A stretch of 64,000 bases of DNA from Novosphingobium capsulatum NBRC 12533 (GCF_001598375.1 NZ_BCYV01000003.1:1-64000), one strand, 5' to 3'. Numbered from the stretch's first letter, positions 1-9,271 are shown. Numbers and translations are program-made. Notes: generated by a model from the sequence alone, not told the origin.

Positions 1-79
1 GGGGGTGGGGGGTGGTGGAAACCTTGCGCCAGGCCTCGCACCACCCCCCGACCCCCTCCTCTGAAGAGGAGGGGGAGAA
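1..79. repeat. Palindromic repeat, family B (two partial arms)
   Basis: Positions 1-18 look like the tail of one arm (G-rich, ending GGTGGTGG), and 40-78 is the opposite arm with the core CCCCTCCTCTGAAGAGGAGG. The same core occurs at 3100-3137 and twice at 48928-49035. It lies just downstream of the cca stop codon, so it may act as a transcription end for that operon. No gene is seen before position 85. Confidence 0.7.
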
Positions 80-84
80 AGTGG

Positions 85-1272
85 TCAGTTTTTGGCCAGT
101 TCCGCGTCGAGCAGTTGCATCACGCGGGCTTCGTCGGGAAAGCCTTCGGCCACCCAGCGCGCCTCTACCGCGCGCAGGGTGCGGGCAACGTCTGGCCCGG
201 CGCCGACGCCGCGTGCCACGATCTGCCCGCCCTTGAGTGGCAGGCGTGGCACGGTCCAGCCAGACAGGTCGGTAATATCGCGTCCGGCCAGCAGCAGGCG
301 GTCGATCGCCTCGTCCCGGCCCAGTTCATAGGCCATGGCGCGGGGCGGGCGCAGTGCATCGAGCGGGCTGCGCGCGGCGGCGGCGACCAGGCGCTTGCGC
401 TGCGCGATCGAGAGGCGCAGCCGCGCGGCGACCTGTTCCACCACCGGCGGATCGGCGGGCAGCAGCGCGGCCATACGGCGCAGGGCATCGGGGGCCTGGC
501 CGGCGCGTGCCTCTGCGGCGATCAAGGCGGGCAGGGCGGCAGGGTCGGCCTCGGGCAAGACTTGCGCCAGCACCCCCAGTTGCGCCATGCGCGCCACGGT
601 TGCAGCCGGATCGGGCAGTGCGAGCAGGCCGAGCAATTCGCTGGCCACGCGTTCGCGCGACAGGCCCTTCATCCCCGGCGCCAGCGCCGCGCAGGCCGCC
701 TCGGCCGCAGGATCGGCCGGCAGCGAGCCGAACCGCGCCTGGAAGCGGAAATAGCGCAGGATGCGCAGGTAATCCTCGCGGATGCGCTGGTCGGCCGCGC
801 CGATGAAGCGCAGCGTGCGGCTGGCCAGATCATCCAGCCCGCCGAAATAGTCGCTCACTTCCAGGGTGCGCGGATCGGCGTAGAGCGCGTTGATGGTGAA
901 ATCGCGCCGCGCGGCGTCTTCCTGCCATTCGCGGGAAAAGGCGACAGTGGCATGGCGCCCATCGGTCGACACGTCGCGCCGCAGCGTGGTGATCTCCACC
1001 GGGCCGCCGGGCAGCACGGCAGTAATCGTGCCATGGGCGAGGCCAGTGGGCACCTGGCGGATGCCGGCGGCTTTCAGCAGCGCCTGTGTTTCCTCAGGCA
1101 GGTGCGGGGTGGCCATGTCGATGTCTTTGACACCGAGGCCCAGCAGCGTGTCGCGCACGGCACCGCCGACATAGCGGCACAGGCCCGCGCCGTCGGGATC
1201 GAGCGCCGCAACCAGGCCGGCCAGGTCTTCGCGCGTGGTCCACGGGGCAGGGGGCAGGATGGTGGTGTTCAT
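85..1272 (-). CDS. cca: CCA tRNA nucleotidyltransferase
   Basis: Adds or repairs the 3' CCA end of tRNAs in the cytoplasm (class II nucleotidyltransferase, poly(A)-polymerase-like fold). The N-terminal catalytic head shows GGAVRD at residues 36-41 and the metal-binding pair DID at 50-52, followed later by RRDFTINAL. The C-terminal half has the expected RNA-binding helical region. At 395 residues it is a normal alphaproteobacterial length. The ATG at 1272 was chosen because it overlaps the upstream Nudix stop as ATGA and because the longer frame only adds non-conserved residues. It is the last gene of a four-gene minus-strand operon. Confidence 0.95.
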   Translation of the reverse strand: MNTTILPPAPWTTREDLAGLVAALDPDGAGLCRYVGGAVRDTLLGLGVKDIDMATPHLPEETQALLKAAGIRQVPTGLAHGTITAVLPGGPVEITTLRRDVSTDGRHATVAFSREWQEDAARRDFTINALYADPRTLEVSDYFGGLDDLASRTLRFIGAADQRIREDYLRILRYFRFQARFGSLPADPAAEAACAALAPGMKGLSRERVASELLGLLALPDPAATVARMAQLGVLAQVLPEADPAALPALIAAEARAGQAPDALRRMAALLPADPPVVEQVAARLRLSIAQRKRLVAAAARSPLDALRPPRAMAYELGRDEAIDRLLLAGRDITDLSGWTVPRLPLKGGQIVARGVGAGPDVARTLRAVEARWVAEGFPDEARVMQLLDAELAKN

Positions 1273-1877
1273 GCGTCGGGCCATTGCATGCGCTTGGCAA
1301 GGTTGGCGATGATCGCGGCGGTCACGCCCCAGATGCGGTGCCCTTGCCACAGGATTTCGATCGTGCGGCCGCGCCGGCCGTTCCATTCCGCCTCGATCCA
1401 GTCGTGGCCGCGTCGATCCAGCAGCAGCGACAGCGGCGGTTCGAACCAGCCGGCCACCTCGGCCGGGTTGGGTTGCAGCGGCAGGTCGGGCGGCACCACG
1501 GCAAGGACCGGGGTAATGTCATACCCCGTGCCGGTGCGATAGCGATCGGTCGGGCCGATCACGCGCACCATGGCCGGATCGATGCCCAGTTCCTCGTTCG
1601 CTTCGCGCAGGGCCGCCTCTACCGGGGTTTCGCCCGGTTCGATCTTGCCGCCGGGAAAGGCGGCCTGGCCGGGATGGGCGCGCATGTGGCTGGGGCGATG
1701 GATCAACAGCACGCCCGGGCCATCGGGATGATCGACACGGTCGGTTACGGCGATCAGCACGGCGGCCGGGCGCAGGCCCTCGGGCACCACGCGCCAATCG
1801 GCGATCAGATCGGGTGCCGGCCCATCATGCCCGGTGCGGTGCAGCGCGGACAGACGGTCGAACAGCGCCGCGTTCAT
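1269..1877 (-). CDS. Nudix hydrolase, CoA pyrophosphatase type
   Basis: Predicted to cleave CoA or acyl-CoA to 4'-phosphopantetheine and 3',5'-ADP. The Nudix box spans about residues 77-99, with GG at 76-77 and REANEELG at 91-98. Directly before it is the CoA-specific signature R-x3-G-x3-FPGG (residues 66-77), which separates this group from generic Nudix enzymes. It is 202 residues long. Its start overlaps the DUF1285 stop by 4 bp and its stop overlaps the cca start by 4 bp, so the three genes are translationally coupled. The substrate is inferred from the signature. Confidence 0.88.
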   Translation of the reverse strand: MNAALFDRLSALHRTGHDGPAPDLIADWRVVPEGLRPAAVLIAVTDRVDHPDGPGVLLIHRPSHMRAHPGQAAFPGGKIEPGETPVEAALREANEELGIDPAMVRVIGPTDRYRTGTGYDITPVLAVVPPDLPLQPNPAEVAGWFEPPLSLLLDRRGHDWIEAEWNGRRGRTIEILWQGHRIWGVTAAIIANLAKRMQWPDA

Positions 1878-2461
1878 GGCGCCGGAACCAGCGGAAAACG
1901 TGCGCCCCGGCTTTCCACCGCCAGGCCGTGCGGCTGGTCGGCGGCGGGCGAAACCTCCAGCGCGTGGGCGATCAGCTGGCCATAGGTGCTGCGGTTGAGG
2001 CGCGCCTCGATCCCGTGGCGCACCGCGAGGTAGAACGCCGGCAACTCTGCCGTGCCGGCCACGCGCAGGGGGTGATCGGGACCGCACAGCACCACGTCAT
2101 CGGTGTTGAGGCGGAACGCCAGCACGGCCTCGCCGGTGGCTGGATCGTGGCGCACTTCCATGTCGATGGCGACCAGCGCAGCATCATCTACCGCGATGGC
2201 CAGCCGCTCGTGCGGGGTGACCAGCCAGTGCTGGCCGTCCTCGTCGCGCAGCAGCAGCGAGGCAAAGGCGCGGACCATCGCCGGGCGGGTGATCGGGCTG
2301 CCTTCATGCAGCCAGCTGCCATCGGCGGTGATGCGCATGTGGCTTTCCCCGCTGTGCGCGGGGTTCCACTGTTCCAGCGGGGGCAGGCGGCGGCTTTGCG
2401 CGAGCGCGGCGATCTCGCTGAGCGAAAGGCCGGCCAGTTCGGGGGGAGGTTCGTAAGGCAC
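1874..2461 (-). CDS. DUF1285 family protein
   Basis: A 195-residue protein of the DUF1285 family, whose function is not established. It begins VPYEPPPELAGLSLSEIAAL from a GTG at 2461; the family start pattern MPYxPP supports this start over the longer frame. The ATGA overlap with the Nudix gene and the 23-bp gap from the acetyltransferase place it inside the cca operon. The middle shows the W-x-H-E-G-x-PI-x-R motif and a T-P-x-E segment typical of the family. No catalytic role can be assigned. Confidence 0.8.
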   Translation of the reverse strand: MPYEPPPELAGLSLSEIAALAQSRRLPPLEQWNPAHSGESHMRITADGSWLHEGSPITRPAMVRAFASLLLRDEDGQHWLVTPHERLAIAVDDAALVAIDMEVRHDPATGEAVLAFRLNTDDVVLCGPDHPLRVAGTAELPAFYLAVRHGIEARLNRSTYGQLIAHALEVSPAADQPHGLAVESRGARFPLVPAP

Positions 2462-2484
2462 GGCATGAGCCCTGCCAGACTTGA

Positions 2485-2994
2485 TCAGCCCCGCCAAGGC
2501 CCCAGCATGCCTTCGCCCGGAAGGACGGCAGGGTTGGCCGTGCGGCACAGCAGGCGATGCGGATCAAATGGCCCGGACAATTGCCAGCCAGCGGTGTGCG
2601 CGTTGCTGAAGCCGAAAAAGCGTTCGTAGTATTCCGGATCGCCGATCATCACCTGGGGCAGTGGCGCCCGTGGATCGATCGCGGTCAGGCTGGCCGTGAC
2701 CAGCGCCTTGCCATAGCCGCGCCCTTGCTGGCCGGGCATGACGGCCACCGGGCCAACCATGATCATCGGCACGCGGCGCCCCTCGGGCGTAGTCAGCGCC
2801 ACGGGCCAGCACTGGATCGTGCCGGCCAGCATGTCTTCATCGTCCAGCGCGGCAAACGACAGGCCGGGCAGGCAATCGATCCCTTCGCGCAGGCGATAGG
2901 CAGTGCGCTGGCGCCGCTCCGGCTCGAACGCGGCATCGAGCAGCTCTTCAACCAGTTGCGGATCGACATCGGCCAGGGGAATGATCGTGGACAA
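2485..2994 (-). CDS. GNAT family N-acetyltransferase
   Basis: A 169-residue acetyl-CoA-dependent acyltransferase. The acetyl-CoA pyrophosphate loop is visible as GQQGRGYGKAL near residues 87-97, after the strand VGPVAVMP. The late segment YYERFFGF is the usual GNAT beta-6/alpha-4 region. The start appears to be TTG at 2994, with AAGG 9 nt upstream; the next in-frame ATG lies inside the fold. It is the first gene of the four-gene operon ending with cca. The substrate is unknown. Confidence 0.8.
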   Translation of the reverse strand: MSTIIPLADVDPQLVEELLDAAFEPERRQRTAYRLREGIDCLPGLSFAALDDEDMLAGTIQCWPVALTTPEGRRVPMIMVGPVAVMPGQQGRGYGKALVTASLTAIDPRAPLPQVMIGDPEYYERFFGFSNAHTAGWQLSGPFDPHRLLCRTANPAVLPGEGMLGPWRG

Positions 2995-3099
2995 GAACGG
3001 GCGCCTTGGGAATCGTGAAACGTGCCGGGCCGATAGCGGCCGGGGGGCGGGGGGTCAAACGATTGGGGATAATGGATGCCGCGCGTGTCGGGTCAGCAT

Positions 3100-3137
3100 T
3101 CCACCACCCCCAACCCCCTCCTCTGAAGAGGATGGGG
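3100..3137. repeat. Palindromic repeat, family B
   Basis: Contains CCCCTCCTCTGAAGAGGATG preceded by CCACCCCCAACC. It sits between the stop of the ScfR-type regulator and the start of the acetyltransferase operon, in a 160-bp intergenic stretch. It matches the copies at the window start and at 48.9 kb, with one change in the palindrome. Confidence 0.7.
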
Positions 3138-3155
3138 CTATCGTTCGTTTGCTGC

Positions 3156-4562
3156 TCAGCTTTCGCTGAAAACGAAGGGCACGGCCGCGCGGCGATAATC
3201 GTCGGGCAGGATTTCGCGACCCAACGGCGGCTGGGCGCGGGCCGGGCATTCCGCGCGCTGGCACAAGCGGCAAGTTACGCCCACCGGTGTTGTAACGGCG
3301 GTTTGCGGATCGACGCCGCGCGCCGCCGCCAGGCGCGGGGCGGCCTGGGCCGGGCAGACCAGCGCCATGGCGCGGCGCACTGGCGGCAGGCCGGGGCCGG
3401 CGGGCGTATCGATCGTGCGCGCCATCGAAAAGAAGCGGTCGCCATGGGGCATTTCCAGCCATTGGGTCAGCACCTCGCCAGGACGGGCAAAGGCTTGGTG
3501 CAGGCTCCACAGCGGGCAGCCGCCGCCCTGCGCGGCAAAGGAAAAGCCCGCGCCATCGATGCGCCGCACCACGTTGCCGGCGCTGTCCAGTTCCACCAGG
3601 AAGAACGGCACGCCTTCCTGGCCCGGCTTGGTCAGCGTGGCCAGGCGCAACGCGGCCTGCTGCCATTCCACGCCAAACAGATCGGCCAGGCCCTGCACGT
3701 CATAGCCCTGCGCCTGGGCAGCGCGGGCAAAGCGGTCATAGGGCATGAGCACGGCCGCTGCGCCCAGTTCGGCCAAGGCGCGGCGGACCAGTTGCGCCGC
3801 CGTTGCGCTGGCGAAGCTTTCCCCGCGCACGATCGCGGCAATATCGGGGCGTAGGCTGGTATAGGCGATGTGCAGCGCGATCTGCCAGGCGCGGCGCTGG
3901 GGGCCCAGGCATTCGTCGAGCAGCAGCTGTTCGTTGTGCCGGTCATAGCGCGCCAGGGCACCCATCATCACGCTGGCCGGCATGGCACGCACGCGCAGGC
4001 CATTGCGGCGCAGCCATTCGGCGCCGCCGCCGGCCGTCTCGATCTCTGCGCTCAGTGCTTCTGCCCGGGTTTCGATGCCGGCAAACCAGTGGCCGCGCGC
4101 GGCCAGGAAGCGCCGCGCCTCACCCACCGGATCGGCAGCTGGGGCAGCGCCAGCTGCCTCGCGTCCTTCGGCCAGGGCCTGGCCGGCGCGGGCATAGGCG
4201 CCGTGCAGGCGCAGCATCGCCTCGGTCATGCCGGGAAAGCTGGTGGCCAGGTCTGCCACTTCCAGCGCGGGCAGGTCGATCTCGGCAAACAGCGGATCGC
4301 GCAGCGCCTCGGCCAGGCGGCGGGCGTGATCGTCGCGGTCTTGCGCGGCAAGGTCGGGCATGTCGAGCCGATAGGTCGCGGCCAGGCGAAGCAGCAGGTC
4401 GGCGGTCAGCGGGCGCTGGTTGCGCTCGATCAGCGCGATGTAGCTGGGCGAAACGCCCATGTCCTCGGCCATGGCCTGTTGCGTCAGCCCCAGTTCGCGG
4501 CGCAGGCGCTTGATCCGGGGGCCAAGGTAAAGCGGGCGGGAAGGAGCTGCAGGGCGGGCCAT
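3156..4562 (-). CDS. Short-chain fatty acyl regulator (ScfR/RamB-type XRE protein)
   Basis: A 468-residue transcription regulator. Residues 15-68 form an XRE helix-turn-helix (LTQQAMAEDMGVSPSYIALI). The centre matches the IrrE/ImmA-like domain, but the place where HExxH would be reads QIALHIAY, so it should not be a protease. The C-terminal third is the ScfR (DUF2083) region and carries a cysteine cluster, CRLCQRAEC. The family includes RamB, which controls acetate and glyoxylate genes in Corynebacterium. It diverges from aceA over 147 bp that hold a 9-bp perfect inverted repeat. The ATG at 4562 is preferred because the longer start would lie inside that repeat. Control of aceA and itself is inferred. 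Confidence 0.88.
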   Translation of the reverse strand: MARPAAPSRPLYLGPRIKRLRRELGLTQQAMAEDMGVSPSYIALIERNQRPLTADLLLRLAATYRLDMPDLAAQDRDDHARRLAEALRDPLFAEIDLPALEVADLATSFPGMTEAMLRLHGAYARAGQALAEGREAAGAAPAADPVGEARRFLAARGHWFAGIETRAEALSAEIETAGGGAEWLRRNGLRVRAMPASVMMGALARYDRHNEQLLLDECLGPQRRAWQIALHIAYTSLRPDIAAIVRGESFASATAAQLVRRALAELGAAAVLMPYDRFARAAQAQGYDVQGLADLFGVEWQQAALRLATLTKPGQEGVPFFLVELDSAGNVVRRIDGAGFSFAAQGGGCPLWSLHQAFARPGEVLTQWLEMPHGDRFFSMARTIDTPAGPGLPPVRRAMALVCPAQAAPRLAAARGVDPQTAVTTPVGVTCRLCQRAECPARAQPPLGREILPDDYRRAAVPFVFSES

Positions 4563-4582
4563 GCCCGCATTATTGTCATGCC

Positions 4583-4619
4583 TGTACAACTTTACAAGCA
4601 AAACATGTAAAGTTTGACA
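4583..4619. promoter_or_regulatory. Inverted-repeat operator between the ScfR regulator and aceA
   Basis: AACTTTACA at 4588-4596 and TGTAAAGTT at 4606-4614 are perfect 9-bp inverted arms separated by 9 bp. With flanking TGT on both sides the symmetry extends to 12 of 14 positions. The half-site is one base from AACTTTGCA, the core of the RamB site as I recall it. TTGACA at 4614-4619 abuts the right arm and could be the aceA -35 element, so a bound regulator would cover it. Binding is inferred. Confidence 0.65.
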
Positions 4620-4709
4620 ACATGACCCCGCAGCGCATTCCGCAGTGCATCATGCCGACCTATTCCGGGTGCAACGAAACACCATCGTATAGCGGAAGGG
4701 GCACATGCC

Positions 4710-6302
4710 ATGACGTACCAGCAATCGATCATCGAGGCAGATCGCACGATCACGCCGAACACCCACTGGGATGGCATTGCCGCCGAAAGCGTGGCGCGCA
4801 TGCGCCTGCAGAACCGCTTCCGCACCGGGCTCGACATCGCGCGCTATACTGCCGCGATCATGCGCCGCGACATGGCCGCCTATGATGCCGATCCGGCGAA
4901 CTACACCCAGTCGCTGGGCTGCTGGCACGGCTTCATCGGCCAGCAGAAGATGATTTCCATCAAGAAGCATTTCGGCACCACCAAGGGCCGTTACCTCTAC
5001 CTGTCGGGCTGGATGGTTGCGGCGCTGCGCAGCGAGTTCGGCCCGCTGCCCGACCAGTCGATGCACGAAAAGACCAGCGTTGCCGCGCTGATCGAGGAAC
5101 TCTACACCTTCCTGCGCCAAGCCGATGCGCGCGAATTGAACCAGCTGTTCCGCGATCTGGATGCCGCACGCAATGCCGGTGACCAGGTCAAGGCCGCCAA
5201 GATCCAGCACGATATCGACACCTACGAAACGCACATCGTGCCGATCGTTGCCGATATCGACGCCGGGTTCGGCAATGCCGAGGCAACCTATCTGCTGGCC
5301 AAGAAGTTCATCGAGGCGGGCGCCTGCTGCATCCAGATCGAAAACCAGGTTTCCGATGAAAAGCAGTGCGGCCACCAGGACGGCAAGGTGACCGTGCCGC
5401 ATGAAGACTTCATCGCGAAGATCCGTGCGGTGCGCTATGCCTTTCTCGAACTGGGCGTGGACGATGGCGTGATCGTCGCCCGTACCGACTCGCTCGGTGC
5501 TGGCCTGACCAAGCAGATCGCCTTCACCCGCGAAGCCGGCGATATCGGTGACCAGTACAACGCCTTCCTCGATTGCGAGCCTGTCGATGCGGCCAAGATC
5601 GGCCATGGCGACGTGCTGATCACCCGCGATGGCCAGTTGATGAAGCCCAAGCGCCTGCCCTCGAACCTCTATCAGTTCCGCCCCGGAACCGGCGAGGATC
5701 GCTGCGTGCTGGATTGCATCACCAGCCTGCAGAACGGCGCAGACCTGCTGTGGATCGAAACCGAAAAGCCGCACATCGGCCAGATCGGAGGGATGGTCTC
5801 GCGCATCCGCGAGGTGATCCCCAATGCCAAGCTGGTCTATAACAACTCGCCCAGCTTCAACTGGACGCTCAATTTCCGCCAGCAGGTGTTCGATGCCTGG
5901 GCCGCGGAAGGCAAGGACGTGAGCGGCTTTGACCGGGCGCGGCTGATGAGCGTGGACTATGACGAAACCGAACTGGCGGCAGAGGCCGACGAGCGCATCC
6001 GCACATTCCAGCGCGATGCCGCCCGCGAAGCCGGCATCTTCCACCACCTGATCACGCTGCCGACCTATCACACGGCCGCGCTCAGCACCGACAACCTGGC
6101 CAAGGAATACTTCGGCGAGGCGGGCATGCTGGGCTACGTCAAGGGCGTGCAGCGCCAAGAAATCCGCCAGGGCATTGCCTGCGTCAAGCACCAAGCCATG
6201 GCGGGGTCGGACATCGGCGACGATCACAAGGAATACTTTGCCCGCGATGCCGCGCTCAAGGCCGGCGGCGCACACAACACCATGAACCAGTTCGCGGCTT
6301 GA
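4710..6302 (+). CDS. aceA: Isocitrate lyase
   Basis: Cleaves isocitrate to glyoxylate and succinate, the first step of the glyoxylate bypass that allows growth on acetate or fatty acids. The catalytic motif is KQCGH at residues 218-222 (KKCGH in Escherichia coli). Substrate-binding segments SGWMVAA and YNNSPSFNW are present. At 530 residues it belongs to the longer isocitrate lyase subgroup, not the 430-residue enteric form. The neighbouring divergent ScfR-type regulator and the inverted repeat point to acyl-responsive control. A 52-codon gene follows after 34 bp with a strong ribosome binding site and is probably cotranscribed. No malate synthase gene lies in this window. Confidence 0.97.
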   Translation: MTYQQSIIEADRTITPNTHWDGIAAESVARMRLQNRFRTGLDIARYTAAIMRRDMAAYDADPANYTQSLGCWHGFIGQQKMISIKKHFGTTKGRYLYLSGWMVAALRSEFGPLPDQSMHEKTSVAALIEELYTFLRQADARELNQLFRDLDAARNAGDQVKAAKIQHDIDTYETHIVPIVADIDAGFGNAEATYLLAKKFIEAGACCIQIENQVSDEKQCGHQDGKVTVPHEDFIAKIRAVRYAFLELGVDDGVIVARTDSLGAGLTKQIAFTREAGDIGDQYNAFLDCEPVDAAKIGHGDVLITRDGQLMKPKRLPSNLYQFRPGTGEDRCVLDCITSLQNGADLLWIETEKPHIGQIGGMVSRIREVIPNAKLVYNNSPSFNWTLNFRQQVFDAWAAEGKDVSGFDRARLMSVDYDETELAAEADERIRTFQRDAAREAGIFHHLITLPTYHTAALSTDNLAKEYFGEAGMLGYVKGVQRQEIRQGIACVKHQAMAGSDIGDDHKEYFARDAALKAGGAHNTMNQFAA

Positions 6303-6336
6303 GCCGAGCCGCGAATATAATCCAAGGAGAAGGACA

Positions 6337-6495
6337 ATGGCTGAACCTGCCCGTGCCCGTGCAGTCCTCTCGACTGAGGACTTCAAGCTGATCCGCGAGG
6401 CTGTGCTGCACTACCTCAAGGCTATCGAGGACAAGCCCGAATCGGTGAAGTTCTCGCATCTCTATCATCGCCTCGGCAGCGCCATGGGCCGTTGA
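6337..6495 (+). CDS. Small 52-residue protein downstream of aceA
   Basis: This short frame starts with ATG 6 bases after a strong Shine-Dalgarno sequence (AAGGAGAAGG, 6323-6332) and ends in TGA. The protein is charged and likely helical, with STEDFKLIREAVLHYLKAIE in the middle and a basic end HRLGSAMGR. It is soluble, with no signal or membrane segment. It sits between aceA and a good terminator hairpin, so it should share the aceA transcript. I do not recognise a characterised family. A role in modulating isocitrate lyase is only a guess from position. Confidence 0.75.
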   Translation: MAEPARARAVLSTEDFKLIREAVLHYLKAIEDKPESVKFSHLYHRLGSAMGR

Positions 6496-6550
6496 GCCCG
6501 CGCTGACACGAGGAAGACCACGACTTCGCTTTTCCTGGGGAGGAAAGGCT

Positions 6551-6593
6551 GGCCCGTCGGGCGCCACAGCGGCGCACGGCGGGCCTTCTTCTT
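6551..6593 (+). terminator. Terminator of the aceA transcript
   Basis: GGCCCGTCGGGCGCC (6551-6565) pairs with GGCGCACGGCGGGCC (6571-6585) over 15 positions with two mismatches and an ACAGC loop, followed by TTCTTCTT. It lies 55 bp after the 52-codon gene. Confidence 0.75.
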
Positions 6594-6797
6594 GGGCGCT
6601 CAAGGAAATCTTTGGCGGCCTTCAGGTTTTCTCGAATGACCTTTATCAACTTAAACGGTAGAGAAATTGCATCGGCCTTGTCCGGTCGCGGCTTTTGATC
6701 CTGCCAGCTTGCTCCGCGTCACCAACAGCTAAAGCGCACGAAAGCGAGGCCATGTGGCCAGGTTCGTGTTCGGCCCTGTGAAAAGGAGAATGCGACG

Positions 6798-6956
6798 ATG
6801 TCCCGTTTGAACGCCCGCCCGATTTCCCGCCGTCCGGCCCCCCTCCGCGCCAATGCACCGCTGCCCCACCCTTCGTGGGGCACTCTGGGGCTGGCGCGGC
6901 CGGATGGCGAGCGGCCCAGCACGGCGGAAGAATTCTTTCGCCGGCTGGGCCTTTGA
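6798..6956 (+). CDS. Possible small 52-residue protein
   Basis: A short frame from ATG at 6798 to TGA at 6956. AAAAGGAGA (6781-6789) lies 8 bases upstream as a good ribosome binding site. The product is basic, rich in Arg, Pro and Ala (starting MSRLNARPISRRPAP) and ends EEFFRRLGL. It is the only gene candidate in the 548 bp between the aceA unit and the amidotransferase gene. I do not recognise it, and in GC-rich DNA a short open frame can be chance; the ribosome binding site is the main support. Confidence 0.4.
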   Translation: MSRLNARPISRRPAPLRANAPLPHPSWGTLGLARPDGERPSTAEEFFRRLGL

Positions 6957-7043
6957 ATGCTGCCTTCTGTTCAGCCACGCGGCTGTAGAAAACCGCATGG
7001 GCCTGCTTGCCGGCCTGCAACCGATTGATCACGATAAGGCTCC

Positions 7044-7736
7044 ATGAAGTCCGCGCTCATCATTCGCCACGTGCCCTACGAAGGGGTGGCCGGCTATCGC
7101 CAGTCGATCGAGGATGCCGGTTACCAAGTGGATCGCATCGACGTGTGCGATCCCGCGTTCCCGTCGCTCGACCTGCGCGAGCCTGATCTGCTGATCATGA
7201 TGGGCGGGCCGATGGGCATCTATGACCAGATCGAGCATCCCTGGATCCGCTGCCAGATGCGCCGCTTGGCGCTGCGCCTGGCCGCGGACCTGCCGACGCT
7301 GGGCGTGTGCTTTGGCGCGCAGATGATTGCGGCGGCGCTGGGCGCCGATGTCTATCGCGGCCATGCGCGTGAGGTGGGATTTCATCCCGTGCAGGTGCAT
7401 GTGGCCGACAGCCCGCTGCGCCATGTTGCCGGCGTGCCGGTGCTGCACTGGCATGGTGATACGTTCACCCTGCCGCCGCATGCCGAGCTTCTGGCTTCAA
7501 GCCATGTCTATCCGCATCAGGCGTTTCGTCGGGGGCGCAATCTGCTGGCGCTGCAATTTCATGCCGAGATGGGCGAGGATCCGCGCTTTGACGCCTGGCT
7601 GGCGCAATCGCCCGATGATGTCGCCGCCGCCGGCCATACTCAGGCCACGTTGCGGCACGCCCATGATGCCCACGGCCCCGGCGCGGTGCAGGCCGGACGG
7701 GCGATGATCGGAGAATGGCTGGCTGGCCTGGCCTGA
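7044..7736 (+). CDS. Type 1 glutamine amidotransferase (GATase1) protein
   Basis: A 230-residue stand-alone class I glutamine amidotransferase domain. The oxyanion strand MMGGPMGIYD, the nucleophile elbow GVCFGAQ with the catalytic cysteine, and the catalytic histidine in LQFHAE are all present. The family is often annotated as GMP-synthase-like or glutamine-dependent hydrolase. No synthetase partner is adjacent, so the acceptor is unknown. The start at 7044 has AAGG upstream. It converges with argG across a strong hairpin. Confidence 0.85.
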   Translation: MKSALIIRHVPYEGVAGYRQSIEDAGYQVDRIDVCDPAFPSLDLREPDLLIMMGGPMGIYDQIEHPWIRCQMRRLALRLAADLPTLGVCFGAQMIAAALGADVYRGHAREVGFHPVQVHVADSPLRHVAGVPVLHWHGDTFTLPPHAELLASSHVYPHQAFRRGRNLLALQFHAEMGEDPRFDAWLAQSPDDVAAAGHTQATLRHAHDAHGPGAVQAGRAMIGEWLAGLA

Positions 7737-7751
7737 TCGGCTAGGCCGCGT

Positions 7752-7786
7752 GGCAGGCGCGGGGCACGATGGCCCCGGCGCCTGCC
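7752..7786. terminator. Bidirectional hairpin between the amidotransferase and argG
   Basis: GGCAGGCGCGGGGC (7752-7765) pairs with GCCCCGGCGCCTGCC (7772-7786) with one bulged base. It lies in the 62 bp between two converging genes, so it can serve both transcripts. The T-rich tail is weak (TTCTGGCTTT on the plus side). Confidence 0.6.
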
Positions 7787-7798
7787 TGGGTTCTGGCT

Positions 7799-9013
<1,215 letters not shown>

Positions 9014-9125
9014 GGGCGGGGCACTCCTCAAACTGAAAGACGCGACAACCAAAAAGACGGGGCGCGCCTAACAGGGAGGGGGGCAGATCGCAAGGCAAAC
9101 GGGGCGGCGGGTCATGCGCGATTGC

Positions 9126-9271
9126 CTAGGGTGCGTGGGATTTGGAACAGGGGGGAGCGAGAATGGGTGCTTTCGAGAACCGGCCCGCAGCGTGCTTTTG
9201 GCACGTGAGGACCGGAAGCACAGAAAGCGGCCGTTCGCAGCCCGCCCTGTTCCAAATACCGCGTGCCCTAG
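9126..9271. repeat. 146-bp element with terminal inverted repeats
   Basis: The 27-bp ends (9126-9152 and 9245-9271) are inverted copies matching at 23 positions, both starting CTAGGG at the outside and ending ATTTGGAACAGGG at the inside. The interior has further nested pairing (GTGCTTTCG with CCGGAAGCAC, and around GTGCTTTTGGCAC). It has no coding capacity. Its right end contains the bdhA stop codon. It resembles a small non-autonomous inverted-repeat element or a large folded RNA signal. No second copy was seen in the window. Confidence 0.6.

Noticed and set aside
3990..4010. Active metalloprotease site in the ScfR-type regulator
   Set aside because: No HExxH motif anywhere in the IrrE-like part.
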